From assembly GCF_014649855.1 (NCBI RefSeq), contig NZ_BMTV01000027.1, positions 56,316 through 120,315 of the forward strand: a DNA stretch of 64,000 bases, given 5' to 3'. Each line of letters opens with the position of its first letter. The stretch's first letter is position 1. Below the pieces are notes generated by a model. That model saw only the letters and a list, made by a program, of their open reading frames with translations, had not been told where the DNA came from and made no database searches. Both the position numbers and the translations under genes were made by a program. The stretch is from Streptomyces roseolus. GTDB lineage: Bacteria > Actinomycetota > Actinomycetes > Streptomycetales > Streptomycetaceae. This document shows positions 25,452 through 33,469 of this stretch, piece by piece.

Positions 25452-25970
25452 TCAGTAACCGCCGCCCTGGTAGGGGCGGTTGTACGGGTCGTGGTACTGC
25501 GCGGGGGCCGGGACCGGCGCCGGTGCGGGGCGCGGGGCGGCGGGGCGCATCGCCTCGTAGCCGGTGGCGGCCGGCCGGGCCGGCTGCGGGACCGGCCCGC
25601 CCGGGTAGCCGCGCGGCGCCGCGGGCTGCTGCGGGATGTACGGCGTCGGCGCCGGCTGGAGCGGCGCGGGCGCCGTCATCTGCGGGGCCGGCTGCGGATA
25701 TCCGTAACCGCCGCCGCCGAAGTAGCCGGGCGCCGACTGGGGGGACGGCGCCGCCGGGAGGGCGGGCAGGGCCGCGGGGAGGGCGGGAAGGTAGGAGCCG
25801 GTCGGCGCGGGCGCCGGATAGCCGACGGGGGCCTCGTACGCGGCGGGCACTCGGATCGGGGCGATCTGAGGCGTGCCCCGCTCCGCGACCAGGGAGTCGT
25901 AGATAGGGGTGTCCGGGAAGGACGGCGCGGTGTGGTAACCGCCTCCATAGCTGGAGCGGGGGGAGGTCAT
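25452..25970 (-). CDS. Proline/alanine-rich conserved protein (DUF6643-like)
   Basis: A 172-residue protein beginning MTSPRSSYGGGYHTAPSFPD, then TPIYDSLVAERGTPQIAPIRVP. This block resembles the Streptomyces DUF6643 family. The rest is low-complexity Pro/Ala/Gly/Tyr and probably disordered. No ribosome site precedes the ATG. TAACTT lies seven bases before the ATG on the transcribed strand, so the mRNA may be leaderless. The role is unknown. Confidence 0.78.
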   Translation of the reverse strand: MTSPRSSYGGGYHTAPSFPDTPIYDSLVAERGTPQIAPIRVPAAYEAPVGYPAPAPTGSYLPALPAALPALPAAPSPQSAPGYFGGGGYGYPQPAPQMTAPAPLQPAPTPYIPQQPAAPRGYPGGPVPQPARPAATGYEAMRPAAPRPAPAPVPAPAQYHDPYNRPYQGGGY

Positions 25971-26286
25971 GGCACATAAGTTAAGCCCACGATCTGCCGA
26001 TTGGGGAGCCTGCTCAACGCCTTCTTTGACGGGGTTCCGGCGGCCGCGGATCCCCAACCAGAGCGAACTCGTAGAAAACGGGCACGCCGCTGTCCCATGA
26101 TCGCGCAAAACCCGAGTTGGGAGGGGGTTACCGCCGGGTCGGACCGGGCGCCGCCGACGGCTCCGCCCGGTATGAAGAACGGATAAAGAAAAAGCGGCCG
26201 GAAGGAGTGGGAGAAGTGATCTTGGGTAAGTCGAAAAGCCGATCCGGCGCCGAACGGCGAGATGTGCACACGCCGAATTCGCCGCG
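25971..26286. other. Intergenic spacer without supported gene
   Basis: This 316-base spacer is less GC-rich than the surroundings, notably the stretch near 26173-26200 (GGATAAAGAAAAAGCGGCC). On the left edge it holds the putative promoter of the leftward Pro-rich protein gene. A GTG at 26217 with upstream GGAAGGAG opens a rightward frame of about 67 codons, but it runs antisense into the glycosyltransferase gene. I see no RNA gene. Confidence 0.5.
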
Positions 26287-27510
26287 TTACTCCCCGTGGC
26301 GGGGAGTGAATTCCCCGCCCCCCGTCGCCCTCCGGTGCCCGGAGTGGAACCGGCCCTTCCATGCCCCGCCCCGCCCCTGGTGGTGGCGTACCGCCGAGTC
26401 CACCGTCATCAGCAGATAGAGGAAGGCCGTGAACGGCAGCAGCGGCGCCGTCCCCGCCGGCAGGCGGTAGTAGCGCAGCATCGGCACGTACGTCCCCGCC
26501 ATCACCGCCCAGGCCGTCCCGCCCGCCCACGCCGCCGGCGCGTCCCCCGTGGTCAGCCCCGCCACCAGCGCGGCCGGCGGCACCAGGTAGACGAGCACCA
26601 GGCCGGCGACCGTCCCGAGCAGCAGCGGCGGGCTGTAGCGCAGCTGGGCGTACGCGCTCCGCGTCACCATCCGCCACAGCTCCCCGAGCCCCGGATACGG
26701 GCGCACCGAGTCGACCCGGTCGGCGAGCCCCAGCCAGATCCGGCCCCCGGCCGCCCGCACCGCCCGCGCCAGCGACACGTCGTCGATCACCGCCGTACGG
26801 ATCGCGTCCGGCACCCCGGCCGCCACCGCCGTCTCCGTCCGCAGCAGCACGCACCCCCCGGCCGCCGCCGTCGCCCGCGGCCGGGCCGCGTTGATCCGGC
26901 GGAAGGGGTAGAGCTGGGCGAAGAAGTAGACGAAGGCGGGGACCACGAGCCGCTCCCAGAAGCTCCTCACCCGCAGCCGGGCCATCTGCGACACCAGGTC
27001 CCGGTCGTCGTCCCGCGCCGCCGCCACCAGCCGCCGCAGGCTGTCGGGTTCATGGGCGATGTCCGCGTCCGTGAGGAGCAGGAACTCCGGGTCACGCGCG
27101 CGTGCCAGCGCCATCCCGTGCCGCAGCGCCCACAGCTTCCCGGTCCACCCCGGTCCGGGCTCGCCCGGCGACACCACCGTGAGCGGCAGCCCGTCGTGCC
27201 GCGCGGCCAGCTCGGCGGCCAGCCGGCCCGTCCCGTCCGTGCTCCCGTCGTCCACCAGGATCACCTCGGCCCGGCCCGGATAGTCCTGGGCCAGCAGCGA
27301 CGGCAGGCTCAGCGGCAGCACCCCGGCCTCGTCCCGCGCGGGCACCACCACCACGACGCCGGGCCACGCCCCCGCCCCCACGCGCGCGTGCTCCCTGCCG
27401 GGGCCGGCCTTCGGCAGGCGCTGGTCCGTGCGCCAGAAGAAGCCCTGGCCGAGCAGCAGCCAGACCCAGACGGCCAGGGAGAGGAGGGCGAACCAGGCAA
27501 GGGTGCTCAT
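26287..27510 (-). CDS. HpnB-like family 2 glycosyltransferase
   Basis: A 407-residue membrane glycosyltransferase resembling hopanoid-associated HpnB. An N-terminal helix (LAWFALLSLAVWVWLLLGQGFFW) is followed by the family-typical WRTDQRLP, then a GT-A domain: VVVVVPARDEAGVLP, VILVDDGSTDGTG, the DxD-like LLLTDADIAH, and a late VIDDVSLARAVRAAGG. Two to four C-terminal helices follow (LLLGTVAGLVLVYLVPPAALVAGL). ATG at 27510 is chosen over an upstream in-frame start at 27552, because the family begins with this membrane helix. No other hopanoid genes are in view, so the acceptor is unknown. Confidence 0.85.
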   Translation of the reverse strand: MSTLAWFALLSLAVWVWLLLGQGFFWRTDQRLPKAGPGREHARVGAGAWPGVVVVVPARDEAGVLPLSLPSLLAQDYPGRAEVILVDDGSTDGTGRLAAELAARHDGLPLTVVSPGEPGPGWTGKLWALRHGMALARARDPEFLLLTDADIAHEPDSLRRLVAAARDDDRDLVSQMARLRVRSFWERLVVPAFVYFFAQLYPFRRINAARPRATAAAGGCVLLRTETAVAAGVPDAIRTAVIDDVSLARAVRAAGGRIWLGLADRVDSVRPYPGLGELWRMVTRSAYAQLRYSPPLLLGTVAGLVLVYLVPPAALVAGLTTGDAPAAWAGGTAWAVMAGTYVPMLRYYRLPAGTAPLLPFTAFLYLLMTVDSAVRHHQGRGGAWKGRFHSGHRRATGGGEFTPRHGE

Positions 27511-27568
27511 TTGCCGCAGTCTGCCCCAGAATGCCGGGGACACAAGGCCCATCGGCTAGGGTGACCGG

Positions 27569-28366
27569 GTGAAGATCGCGCTCATGGACTCCGGGATCGG
27601 CCTCCTCCCGGCGGCCGCCGCGGTGCGCCGGCTCCGCCCGGACGCCGAGCTGCTGCTCTCCAACGACCCCGACGGCATGCCGTGGGGACCGCGTACCCCC
27701 GAGGACCTCACGGGGCGCGCCCTCGCCGTCGCCCGCGCCGCCGCCGCCCACCGGCCCGACGCCCTGATCGTGGCCTGCAACACCGCCACCGTCCACGCCC
27801 TGCCCGCGCTGCGCGCCGCCCTCGAACCGGCCGTCCCGGTCGTCGGCACCGTTCCCGCGATCAAGCCGGCCGCCGCGGCCGGCGGCAAGGTCGCCATCTG
27901 GGCGACCCCCGCCACCACCGGCAGCGACTACCAGCGCGGACTCATCCGCGAGTTCGCCGGGGGCGCCCAGGTCACCGAGGTGCCCTGCCCCGGCCTCGCC
28001 GACGCCGTCGAGCACGCCGACCCCGAGGCCGTCGACCGGGCCGTCGCGGCCGCCGCCGCGCTCACGCCGCCGGACGTCCGGGCGCTCGTCCTCGGCTGCA
28101 CCCACTACGAACTCGTCGAGGACCGCATCCTCGCCGCCCTGGCCCCCCGCCGCAGCCCCGGCCTGCCGCCGCTCGTCTTCCACGGCTCCGCCGACGCCGT
28201 CGCCGCCCAGGCGCTGCGCCGCGTCGGCGCCGCGCCGGCTCCCGGTGCCGAGCCGACCGGCACCCTCTCCGTCCTGCTCAGCGGCCGCCCGGGCACCCTC
28301 CCGGCCGCCGCCCTCGAGTACGCCGCCGGACGGCTCCTGGCCGCCGCCCCGGCCCCTTCCTTCTGA
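27569..28366 (+). CDS. Aspartate/glutamate racemase-family protein (MurI-like)
   Basis: A 265-residue cofactor-independent racemase homologue. Both catalytic cysteine motifs are present: ALIVACNTATVHALP (CNTA) and ALVLGCTHYELVED (GCTHY). The N-terminal loop is DSGIGLLP rather than the DSGxGG of classical MurI. This and its isolated position suggest a paralogue rather than the essential murI, though this cannot be settled here. GTG at 27569. It is divergent from the glycosyltransferase with 58 bases between. Confidence 0.8.
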   Translation: MKIALMDSGIGLLPAAAAVRRLRPDAELLLSNDPDGMPWGPRTPEDLTGRALAVARAAAAHRPDALIVACNTATVHALPALRAALEPAVPVVGTVPAIKPAAAAGGKVAIWATPATTGSDYQRGLIREFAGGAQVTEVPCPGLADAVEHADPEAVDRAVAAAAALTPPDVRALVLGCTHYELVEDRILAALAPRRSPGLPPLVFHGSADAVAAQALRRVGAAPAPGAEPTGTLSVLLSGRPGTLPAAALEYAAGRLLAAAPAPSF

Positions 28367-28456
28367 TCCTTCCGGGCCCCGGCGGGGCCACGCGGCGCCA
28401 CCGGACGGACGCGCTCCGTCGCGCCGAACCGGACGCGGCTGGCTAGGCTTCCGGAC

Positions 28457-29017
28457 ATGAGGAAGGAATCCGGCCACGTGCGTGCCGACGGGCGTCCGCC
28501 CGCCGTCTGGACCGGTCGCGCGACCAACCGCTTCCAGTGGATCGCCGCCGTCGCCGGCGCCGCCTTCATGGCGCTCGGGATCACCCTCGCCGTCGTGTCC
28601 GCCTGGACCACCGGCGTCGCCGCGCTCGTCATGGCCGTCTTCGGCTGCGTCGCCGCCGGACTCCTCATCCTCTTCGGCACCCTCGCCTTCGTGCACGTGG
28701 AAGTCCGCGTCGACGACCGGGCCATGGAGGTCCGCTGCGGCCACATCGGCGTCCCCCGCCGGACGATCCTCCTCACCGAGGTCGTCGACGCCGACTACGC
28801 ACCCCGGGTCACTCCCCGCCACTGGGGCGGCTGGGGCTACCGCTGGCGCCCCGACCGGGGCACCGCCGTCGTGGTCCGCCGGGGCGAGGGCCTGGTGCTC
28901 CGCCTCGCCGACGGGCGGAGCTTCACCGTCACCGTCGACGGCGCCGAAGGGGCGGTCGACTCCATCCGGGGCCGCCTCCGCCGCCCGGCACCGCCCCAGA
29001 CCCCCGCCGGCGCCTGA
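28457..29017 (+). CDS. Membrane protein of unknown function (186 aa)
   Basis: A 186-residue protein with two membrane helices at about residues 28-50 (WIAAVAGAAFMALGITLAVVSAW) and 54-78 (VAALVMAVFGCVAAGLLILFGTLAF). A beta-rich C-terminal domain follows (VEVRVDDRAMEVRCGHIGVPRRTILLTEV, GTAVVVRRGEGLVLRLADG) that looks like a bacterial PH-like domain. ATG at 28457; no strong ribosome site. It lies 109 bases upstream of the apolipoprotein N-acyltransferase gene, perhaps co-transcribed. Confidence 0.75.
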   Translation: MRKESGHVRADGRPPAVWTGRATNRFQWIAAVAGAAFMALGITLAVVSAWTTGVAALVMAVFGCVAAGLLILFGTLAFVHVEVRVDDRAMEVRCGHIGVPRRTILLTEVVDADYAPRVTPRHWGGWGYRWRPDRGTAVVVRRGEGLVLRLADGRSFTVTVDGAEGAVDSIRGRLRRPAPPQTPAGA

Positions 29018-29126
29018 CCGGCACGCGCGCGTACGGGTGGCGGGTACCCGCGGGGACCGGCGCGGCCTCCGGAGCTGCACGGTGCCGGACCGGGCGTCAA
29101 CGGGCACGGCACGTACACTCCGCAAG

Positions 29127-30740
29127 GTGAGCACCACCATCACCCCCGAGGCGGCCGGAGCCGCCGACGACCCGCCCGCGGCCGACGACCGGACGCGCCG
29201 TCTCGCCCGGCTCCAGCGGTTCGCCCGCCCCGGAACGGCCCTGCTCTCCGGCGTCCTGCTCTACCTGAGCTTCCCGCCGCGCCCCCTGTGGTGGCTCGCG
29301 CTGCCCGCCTTCGCGCTCCTCGGCTGGAGCCTGCACGGGCGCCGCCTCCGCGCGGGCTTCGGACTCGGATACCTCGCCGGGCTCGGCTTCCTGCTGCCGC
29401 TCCTCGTCTGGACCGGCGAGGAGGTCGGCCCGGTGCCGTGGCTCGCCCTCGCCGCGGTCGAGGCGCTCTTCGTCGCCGTCGCCGGACTCGGCGTCGCCGC
29501 CGTCTCGCGGCTGCCCTGGTGGCCGGTCTTCGCCGCCGGGGTGTGGATCCTCGGCGAGGCGGCACGCGCGCGTGTGCCCTTCGGCGGCTTCCCCTGGGGC
29601 AAGATCGCCTTCGGCCAGGCCGACGGGATCTTCCTGCCCCTCGCCGCCGTCGGCGGCACCCCCGTGCTCGGCTTCGCCGTCGCCCTCTGCGGCTTCGGCC
29701 TCCACGAGGCCGTCCGTCTGGTCCGCCTCCACCGAGCGACCGGCGCCGTCCCCCGCGGCCCCCTGGCCGCCGCCGCGCTCTCCGTGCTCGTCCCGGTCAC
29801 CGGCGCCCTCGCCGCCCTGCCGCTCGTCAGCGACGCCCCCGAGGACGGCACCGCCACCGTCGCCGCCATCCAGGGCAACGTCCCCCGCCTCGGCCTCGAC
29901 TTCAACTCCCAGCGCCGCCAGGTCCTCGACAACCACGCCGCCCGCACCCGCGAACTCGCCGCCGAGGTGAAGGCCGGGACCGAGCCGCAGCCGGACTTCG
30001 TCCTGTGGCCGGAGAACTCCTCCGACATCGACCCCTACGCCAACCCCGACGCCGCCGCCGTCATCGAGGGCGCCGTCGACGCCGTGAAGGCCCCCACGGT
30101 CATCGGCGCCGTGATCTCCCCGCCCACCGGCAAGCTCCGCAACACCCTCATCCAGTGGGAGCCCGGCAAGGGGCCCGTCGCCACCTACGACAAGCGGCAC
30201 GTCCAGCCCTTCGGCGAGTACATCCCCATGCGGTCCGTCGTCCGCCTCTTCAACAGCGACGTCGACCGCGTCGCCCGCGACTTCGGCCCCGGCGGCGAGG
30301 TCGGCGTCTTCGACCTCGCCGGCACCAGGGTCGGCCTCGCCACCTGCTACGAGGCCGCCTTCGACTGGGCCGTCCGCGACACCGTCACCCACGGGGCGCA
30401 GCTGCTCACCGTCCCCAGCAACAACGCCACCTTCGGCCGCAGCGAGATGACCTACCAGCAGCTCGCCATGTCCCGCGTCCGGGCCGTGGAGCACAGCCGC
30501 GCCGTCGTCGTCCCGGTCACCAGCGGCGTCAGCGCCGTCATCCGCCCCGACGGCGAGATCGTCTCGCAGACCGCCATGTTCACCCCCGACTACCTGGTCG
30601 AGGAGGTCCCGCTGCGCTCCACGCGGACCCCCGCGACCCGACTCGGCACCCTCCCCGAGGCCCTGCTCGCCGCCGTCGCGGCCGCCGGCCTCGGCTGGGC
30701 CGCCGCCCGGGGCGTACGGGCCCGCCGCGGCCGTTCCTGA
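29127..30740 (+). CDS. lnt: Apolipoprotein N-acyltransferase
   Basis: A 537-residue membrane enzyme that N-acylates the lipid-modified cysteine of lipoproteins, the third step of lipoprotein maturation. Six or more N-terminal membrane helices lead into a nitrilase-like extracytoplasmic domain. The catalytic triad is visible: Glu in LWPENSSDID (about 296), Lys in TYDKRHVQPFGEYIP (about 356), Cys in LATCYEAAFDW (about 407). A last membrane helix follows near the C-terminus. GTG at 29127 fits the usual N-terminus. Streptomyces carry one or two Lnt homologues. Confidence 0.95.
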   Translation: MSTTITPEAAGAADDPPAADDRTRRLARLQRFARPGTALLSGVLLYLSFPPRPLWWLALPAFALLGWSLHGRRLRAGFGLGYLAGLGFLLPLLVWTGEEVGPVPWLALAAVEALFVAVAGLGVAAVSRLPWWPVFAAGVWILGEAARARVPFGGFPWGKIAFGQADGIFLPLAAVGGTPVLGFAVALCGFGLHEAVRLVRLHRATGAVPRGPLAAAALSVLVPVTGALAALPLVSDAPEDGTATVAAIQGNVPRLGLDFNSQRRQVLDNHAARTRELAAEVKAGTEPQPDFVLWPENSSDIDPYANPDAAAVIEGAVDAVKAPTVIGAVISPPTGKLRNTLIQWEPGKGPVATYDKRHVQPFGEYIPMRSVVRLFNSDVDRVARDFGPGGEVGVFDLAGTRVGLATCYEAAFDWAVRDTVTHGAQLLTVPSNNATFGRSEMTYQQLAMSRVRAVEHSRAVVVPVTSGVSAVIRPDGEIVSQTAMFTPDYLVEEVPLRSTRTPATRLGTLPEALLAAVAAAGLGWAAARGVRARRGRS

Positions 30741-30780
30741 GCCCGGGGCCCGGCCCGGAAGATGATCTAGGGTCGGGCCC

Positions 30781-31263
30781 ATGGCCACCCCTGACTTCAT
30801 CCGCGAACTGCGCAAGACCGCCGGACACCAGCTGCTCTTCCTGCCCGGGGTCAGCGCCGTCGTCCTCGACGACCGGGGCCGGGTCCTGCTGGGCCGCCGC
30901 GCCGACACCGGCGCCTGGGCCGTCGTCGGCGGCATCGTCGAGCCCGGCGAACAGCCCGCGGACTGCGCGGTCCGCGAGGTCGAGGAGGAGACCGGGGTGC
31001 GCTGCGTGCCCGAGCGGGTGCTCCTGGTCGAGACCCTGCGCAAGCCCGTCGTCTACGCCAACGGGGACGTCTGCCAGTTCATGGACGTGTCCTTCGTCTG
31101 CCGTGCCGTCGGCGGCGAGGCCCGGGTCAACGACGACGAGTCGATCGACGTCGGCTGGTTCGACGTCGGCGCCCTCCCCGAGATGAAGCGCTTCTCCCTG
31201 CACAGGATCGAGAAGGCGCTCGCCGACGAACCCACCTGGTTCCGCACCGCGTCCGCCGGCTGA
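30781..31263 (+). CDS. NUDIX hydrolase
   Basis: A 160-residue NUDIX protein. The NUDIX box is complete: GGIVEPGEQPADCAVREV, then EEETGV, with the REVEEE metal-binding motif. The preceding block GVSAVVLDDRGRVLLGRRADTGAWAVVGG is typical. Substrate class (nucleoside diphosphate linked to X) is not further resolved. ATG at 30781. The 125-base region after it contains a tandem repeat before the GAF/PucR gene. Confidence 0.92.
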   Translation: MATPDFIRELRKTAGHQLLFLPGVSAVVLDDRGRVLLGRRADTGAWAVVGGIVEPGEQPADCAVREVEEETGVRCVPERVLLVETLRKPVVYANGDVCQFMDVSFVCRAVGGEARVNDDESIDVGWFDVGALPEMKRFSLHRIEKALADEPTWFRTASAG

Positions 31264-31268
31264 CGCAC

Positions 31269-31331
31269 GGTCCGGCGGCGTCCGGGCACCCCGACGGGAG
31301 GGTCCGGCGGCGTCCGGCGCCCCGGCGGGAG
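31269..31331. repeat. Tandem duplication of about 31 bases
   Basis: Two adjacent copies, 31269-31300 and 31301-31331, each beginning GGTCCGGCGGCGTCCGG and ending CGGGAG, with three or four differences. They lie between the NUDIX stop and the GAF/PucR gene, and no function is apparent. Confidence 0.75.
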
Positions 31332-31388
31332 CCGTCCACAGGAGCCGTCCCCAGGGGTGGTGCGGGCACACGTCCGCCGGGTATTCCT

Positions 31389-33284
31389 GTGTCCATGTCC
31401 CACGAACACGTCTCCTATCTGGAACTCCTCGCCCGGGGAGCCGCCACGGAGGCATACGACCGGCCCGTGCTCCTCGCCCGCGCGAGCGGCGCGGAGCCCG
31501 AGGTGCTGGCCGGACTCGAAGAGGCGAAGCAGCTCGCCCTGAGGGTCCGCGACGACCTGGAGGGCCGGCGGCGGCGCGAGGCGGAGCTCTCCGCCCTCTT
31601 CGCCACCGCCCACGACCTCGCGGGACTCCGTGACCTCGACGCCGTGCTGCGCGCGATCGTCCAGCGCGCCCGCGCCCTCCTCGGCACCGAGGTCTCCTAC
31701 CTGAGCCTCAACGACCCGGTGGCCGGCGACACCTACATGCGGGTCACCGAGGGCTCCGTCTCCGCCCGCTTCCAGCAGGTCCGCCTCGGCATGGGCGAAG
31801 GGCTCGGCGGCCTGGTCGCCCAGACCGCCCGCCCCTACGTCACCGCCGACTACTTCGGCGACGACCGCTTCCAGCACACCGGCACCATCGACTCCGCCGT
31901 CCGCGACGAGGGCCTGGTCGCCATCCTCGGCGTGCCGCTGAGCCTCGGCAGCCAGGTCATCGGCGTGCTCTTCGCCGCCGACCGCCGCGCCAGGGTCTTC
32001 GAACGCGAACAGGTCGCCCTCCTCGGCTCCTTCGCCGCCCACGCGGCCGTCGCCATCGACACCGCCAACCTGCTCGCCGAGACCCGCTCCGCCCTCGCCG
32101 AGCTGGAGCGGGCCAACGACATCATCCGCGAGCACAGCGCCGTCATCGAGCGCGCCTCCGAGGTCCACGACCGCCTCTCCGAACTCGTGCTGCGCGGCGG
32201 CGGCGTCCACGACGTCGCCGAGGCCGTCTCCGAGGTCCTCGGCGGCACCGTCGAGTTCACCCGGACCCCCGCCGGCGCCGCCCGCCGCTCCGGCGGGCAC
32301 GCGGTCCGCGAGGGCGACGACTGGGTCGCCGCCGTCTCCGCCGGGGGCGAGCACCTCGGCGCCCTCGTCCTGCGCGGCCGGCCCGACCTCGACCCCGTCG
32401 ACCTGCGCACCCTGGAGCGGGCCGCCCTCGTCACCTCCCTGCTGCTGCTCGCCCGCCGCTCGGCCGGCGAGGCCGAACGGCGGGTACGGGGCGAACTGCT
32501 CGACGACCTCCTCGACGCCCCCGACCGCGACCGCCGCCTGCTGCGCGAGCGCGCCGCCCGCCTCCGCACCGACAGCGACGCCCCGCATGTCGTCCTCGCC
32601 GCCCGCATCGACCGCACCGGCCCCGACGACGCCGAACGGCCCGGCAGAGAGAGCGCCGACCGGCAGCGGCTGTGGTCCGCCGCCTCCCACCTCGCCGCCA
32701 CCCGCAGCGGCCTCGCCTCCGCCCGGGACGGCGGTACGGTCCTCCTGCTGCCGCTGGGCCCCGGCGAGGACGCCACCGAACTGGCCCGCCAGACCGCCCG
32801 CCACCTCGGCGGCACCCTCCGCGAACCCGTCACCGTCGGCGCCTCCGCCCCCGTCCGGGACCTCCTCGACCACCCGGGCCGGGTGGCGGGCGCGTACCAG
32901 GAGGCCCGCCGCTGCCTCGACGCCCTCGGACTGCTGCACCGCGCGGGCGAGGGCGCCGCCGCCGAGGACCTCGGCTTCCTCGGCCTGCTCCTCGCCGACG
33001 GCCGGGACATCGGCGGCTTCGTGGAGCGCACCATCGGCCAGGTCGTCGCCTACGACCGACGGCGCGGCACCGACCTGGTGCGCACCCTCGACGCCTACTT
33101 CGCCAGCGGCATGAGCCCGGCCCGCACCAAGGACGACCTGCACGTCCACGTGAACACCGTGGCCCAGCGCCTGGAGCGGGTCGGCCGGCTCCTCGGCCCG
33201 GACTGGCAAGCGCCCTCCCGGGCCCTGGAGATACAGCTGGCCCTGCGCCTGCACGCCCTCTCCCCGGCCGTCTCCCGCGCCTGA
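31389..33284 (+). CDS. GAF-domain transcriptional regulator with PucR-type C-terminal HTH
   Basis: A 631-residue regulator. A GAF sensor domain covers about residues 60-230 (LRAIVQRARALLGTEVSYLSL, GLVAILGVPLSLGSQVIGVLFAADRR). A short coiled segment follows (LAELERANDIIREHSAVIERA), then a regulatory middle and a PucR/CdaR helix-turn-helix at about 560-625: LVRTLDAYFASGMSPARTKDDL, then HVNTVAQRLERVGRLLG. GTG at 31389 or ATG at 31395 are both possible. PucR-type proteins usually activate nearby catabolic or biosynthetic genes. The CoA-transferase gene starts 185 bases downstream on the same strand and may be its target. Confidence 0.87.
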   Translation: MSMSHEHVSYLELLARGAATEAYDRPVLLARASGAEPEVLAGLEEAKQLALRVRDDLEGRRRREAELSALFATAHDLAGLRDLDAVLRAIVQRARALLGTEVSYLSLNDPVAGDTYMRVTEGSVSARFQQVRLGMGEGLGGLVAQTARPYVTADYFGDDRFQHTGTIDSAVRDEGLVAILGVPLSLGSQVIGVLFAADRRARVFEREQVALLGSFAAHAAVAIDTANLLAETRSALAELERANDIIREHSAVIERASEVHDRLSELVLRGGGVHDVAEAVSEVLGGTVEFTRTPAGAARRSGGHAVREGDDWVAAVSAGGEHLGALVLRGRPDLDPVDLRTLERAALVTSLLLLARRSAGEAERRVRGELLDDLLDAPDRDRRLLRERAARLRTDSDAPHVVLAARIDRTGPDDAERPGRESADRQRLWSAASHLAATRSGLASARDGGTVLLLPLGPGEDATELARQTARHLGGTLREPVTVGASAPVRDLLDHPGRVAGAYQEARRCLDALGLLHRAGEGAAAEDLGFLGLLLADGRDIGGFVERTIGQVVAYDRRRGTDLVRTLDAYFASGMSPARTKDDLHVHVNTVAQRLERVGRLLGPDWQAPSRALEIQLALRLHALSPAVSRA

Positions 33285-33469
33285 ACCTTGCGGCCCCGCA
33301 GTGGCCGGTACCGCTCCCCGACAGCCGTACGGGCGCTCGCTCGTGGGGCGGAAGCCGGGCCGACGGCCGTGTCCCCGCCGCCGGTCCGCTGTTCTCACCC
33401 GATGGAAGATCGTTTCGAGGCGGGAGAGGGACGGCGCGTGCTGCGGGACGGGGAAGGCGGTCGGCGTAG

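Noticed and set aside
26217..26419. Small rightward gene starting GTG at 26217
   Set aside because: It has a fair ribosome site, but about two thirds of it is antisense to the glycosyltransferase gene, with no recognisable protein features.
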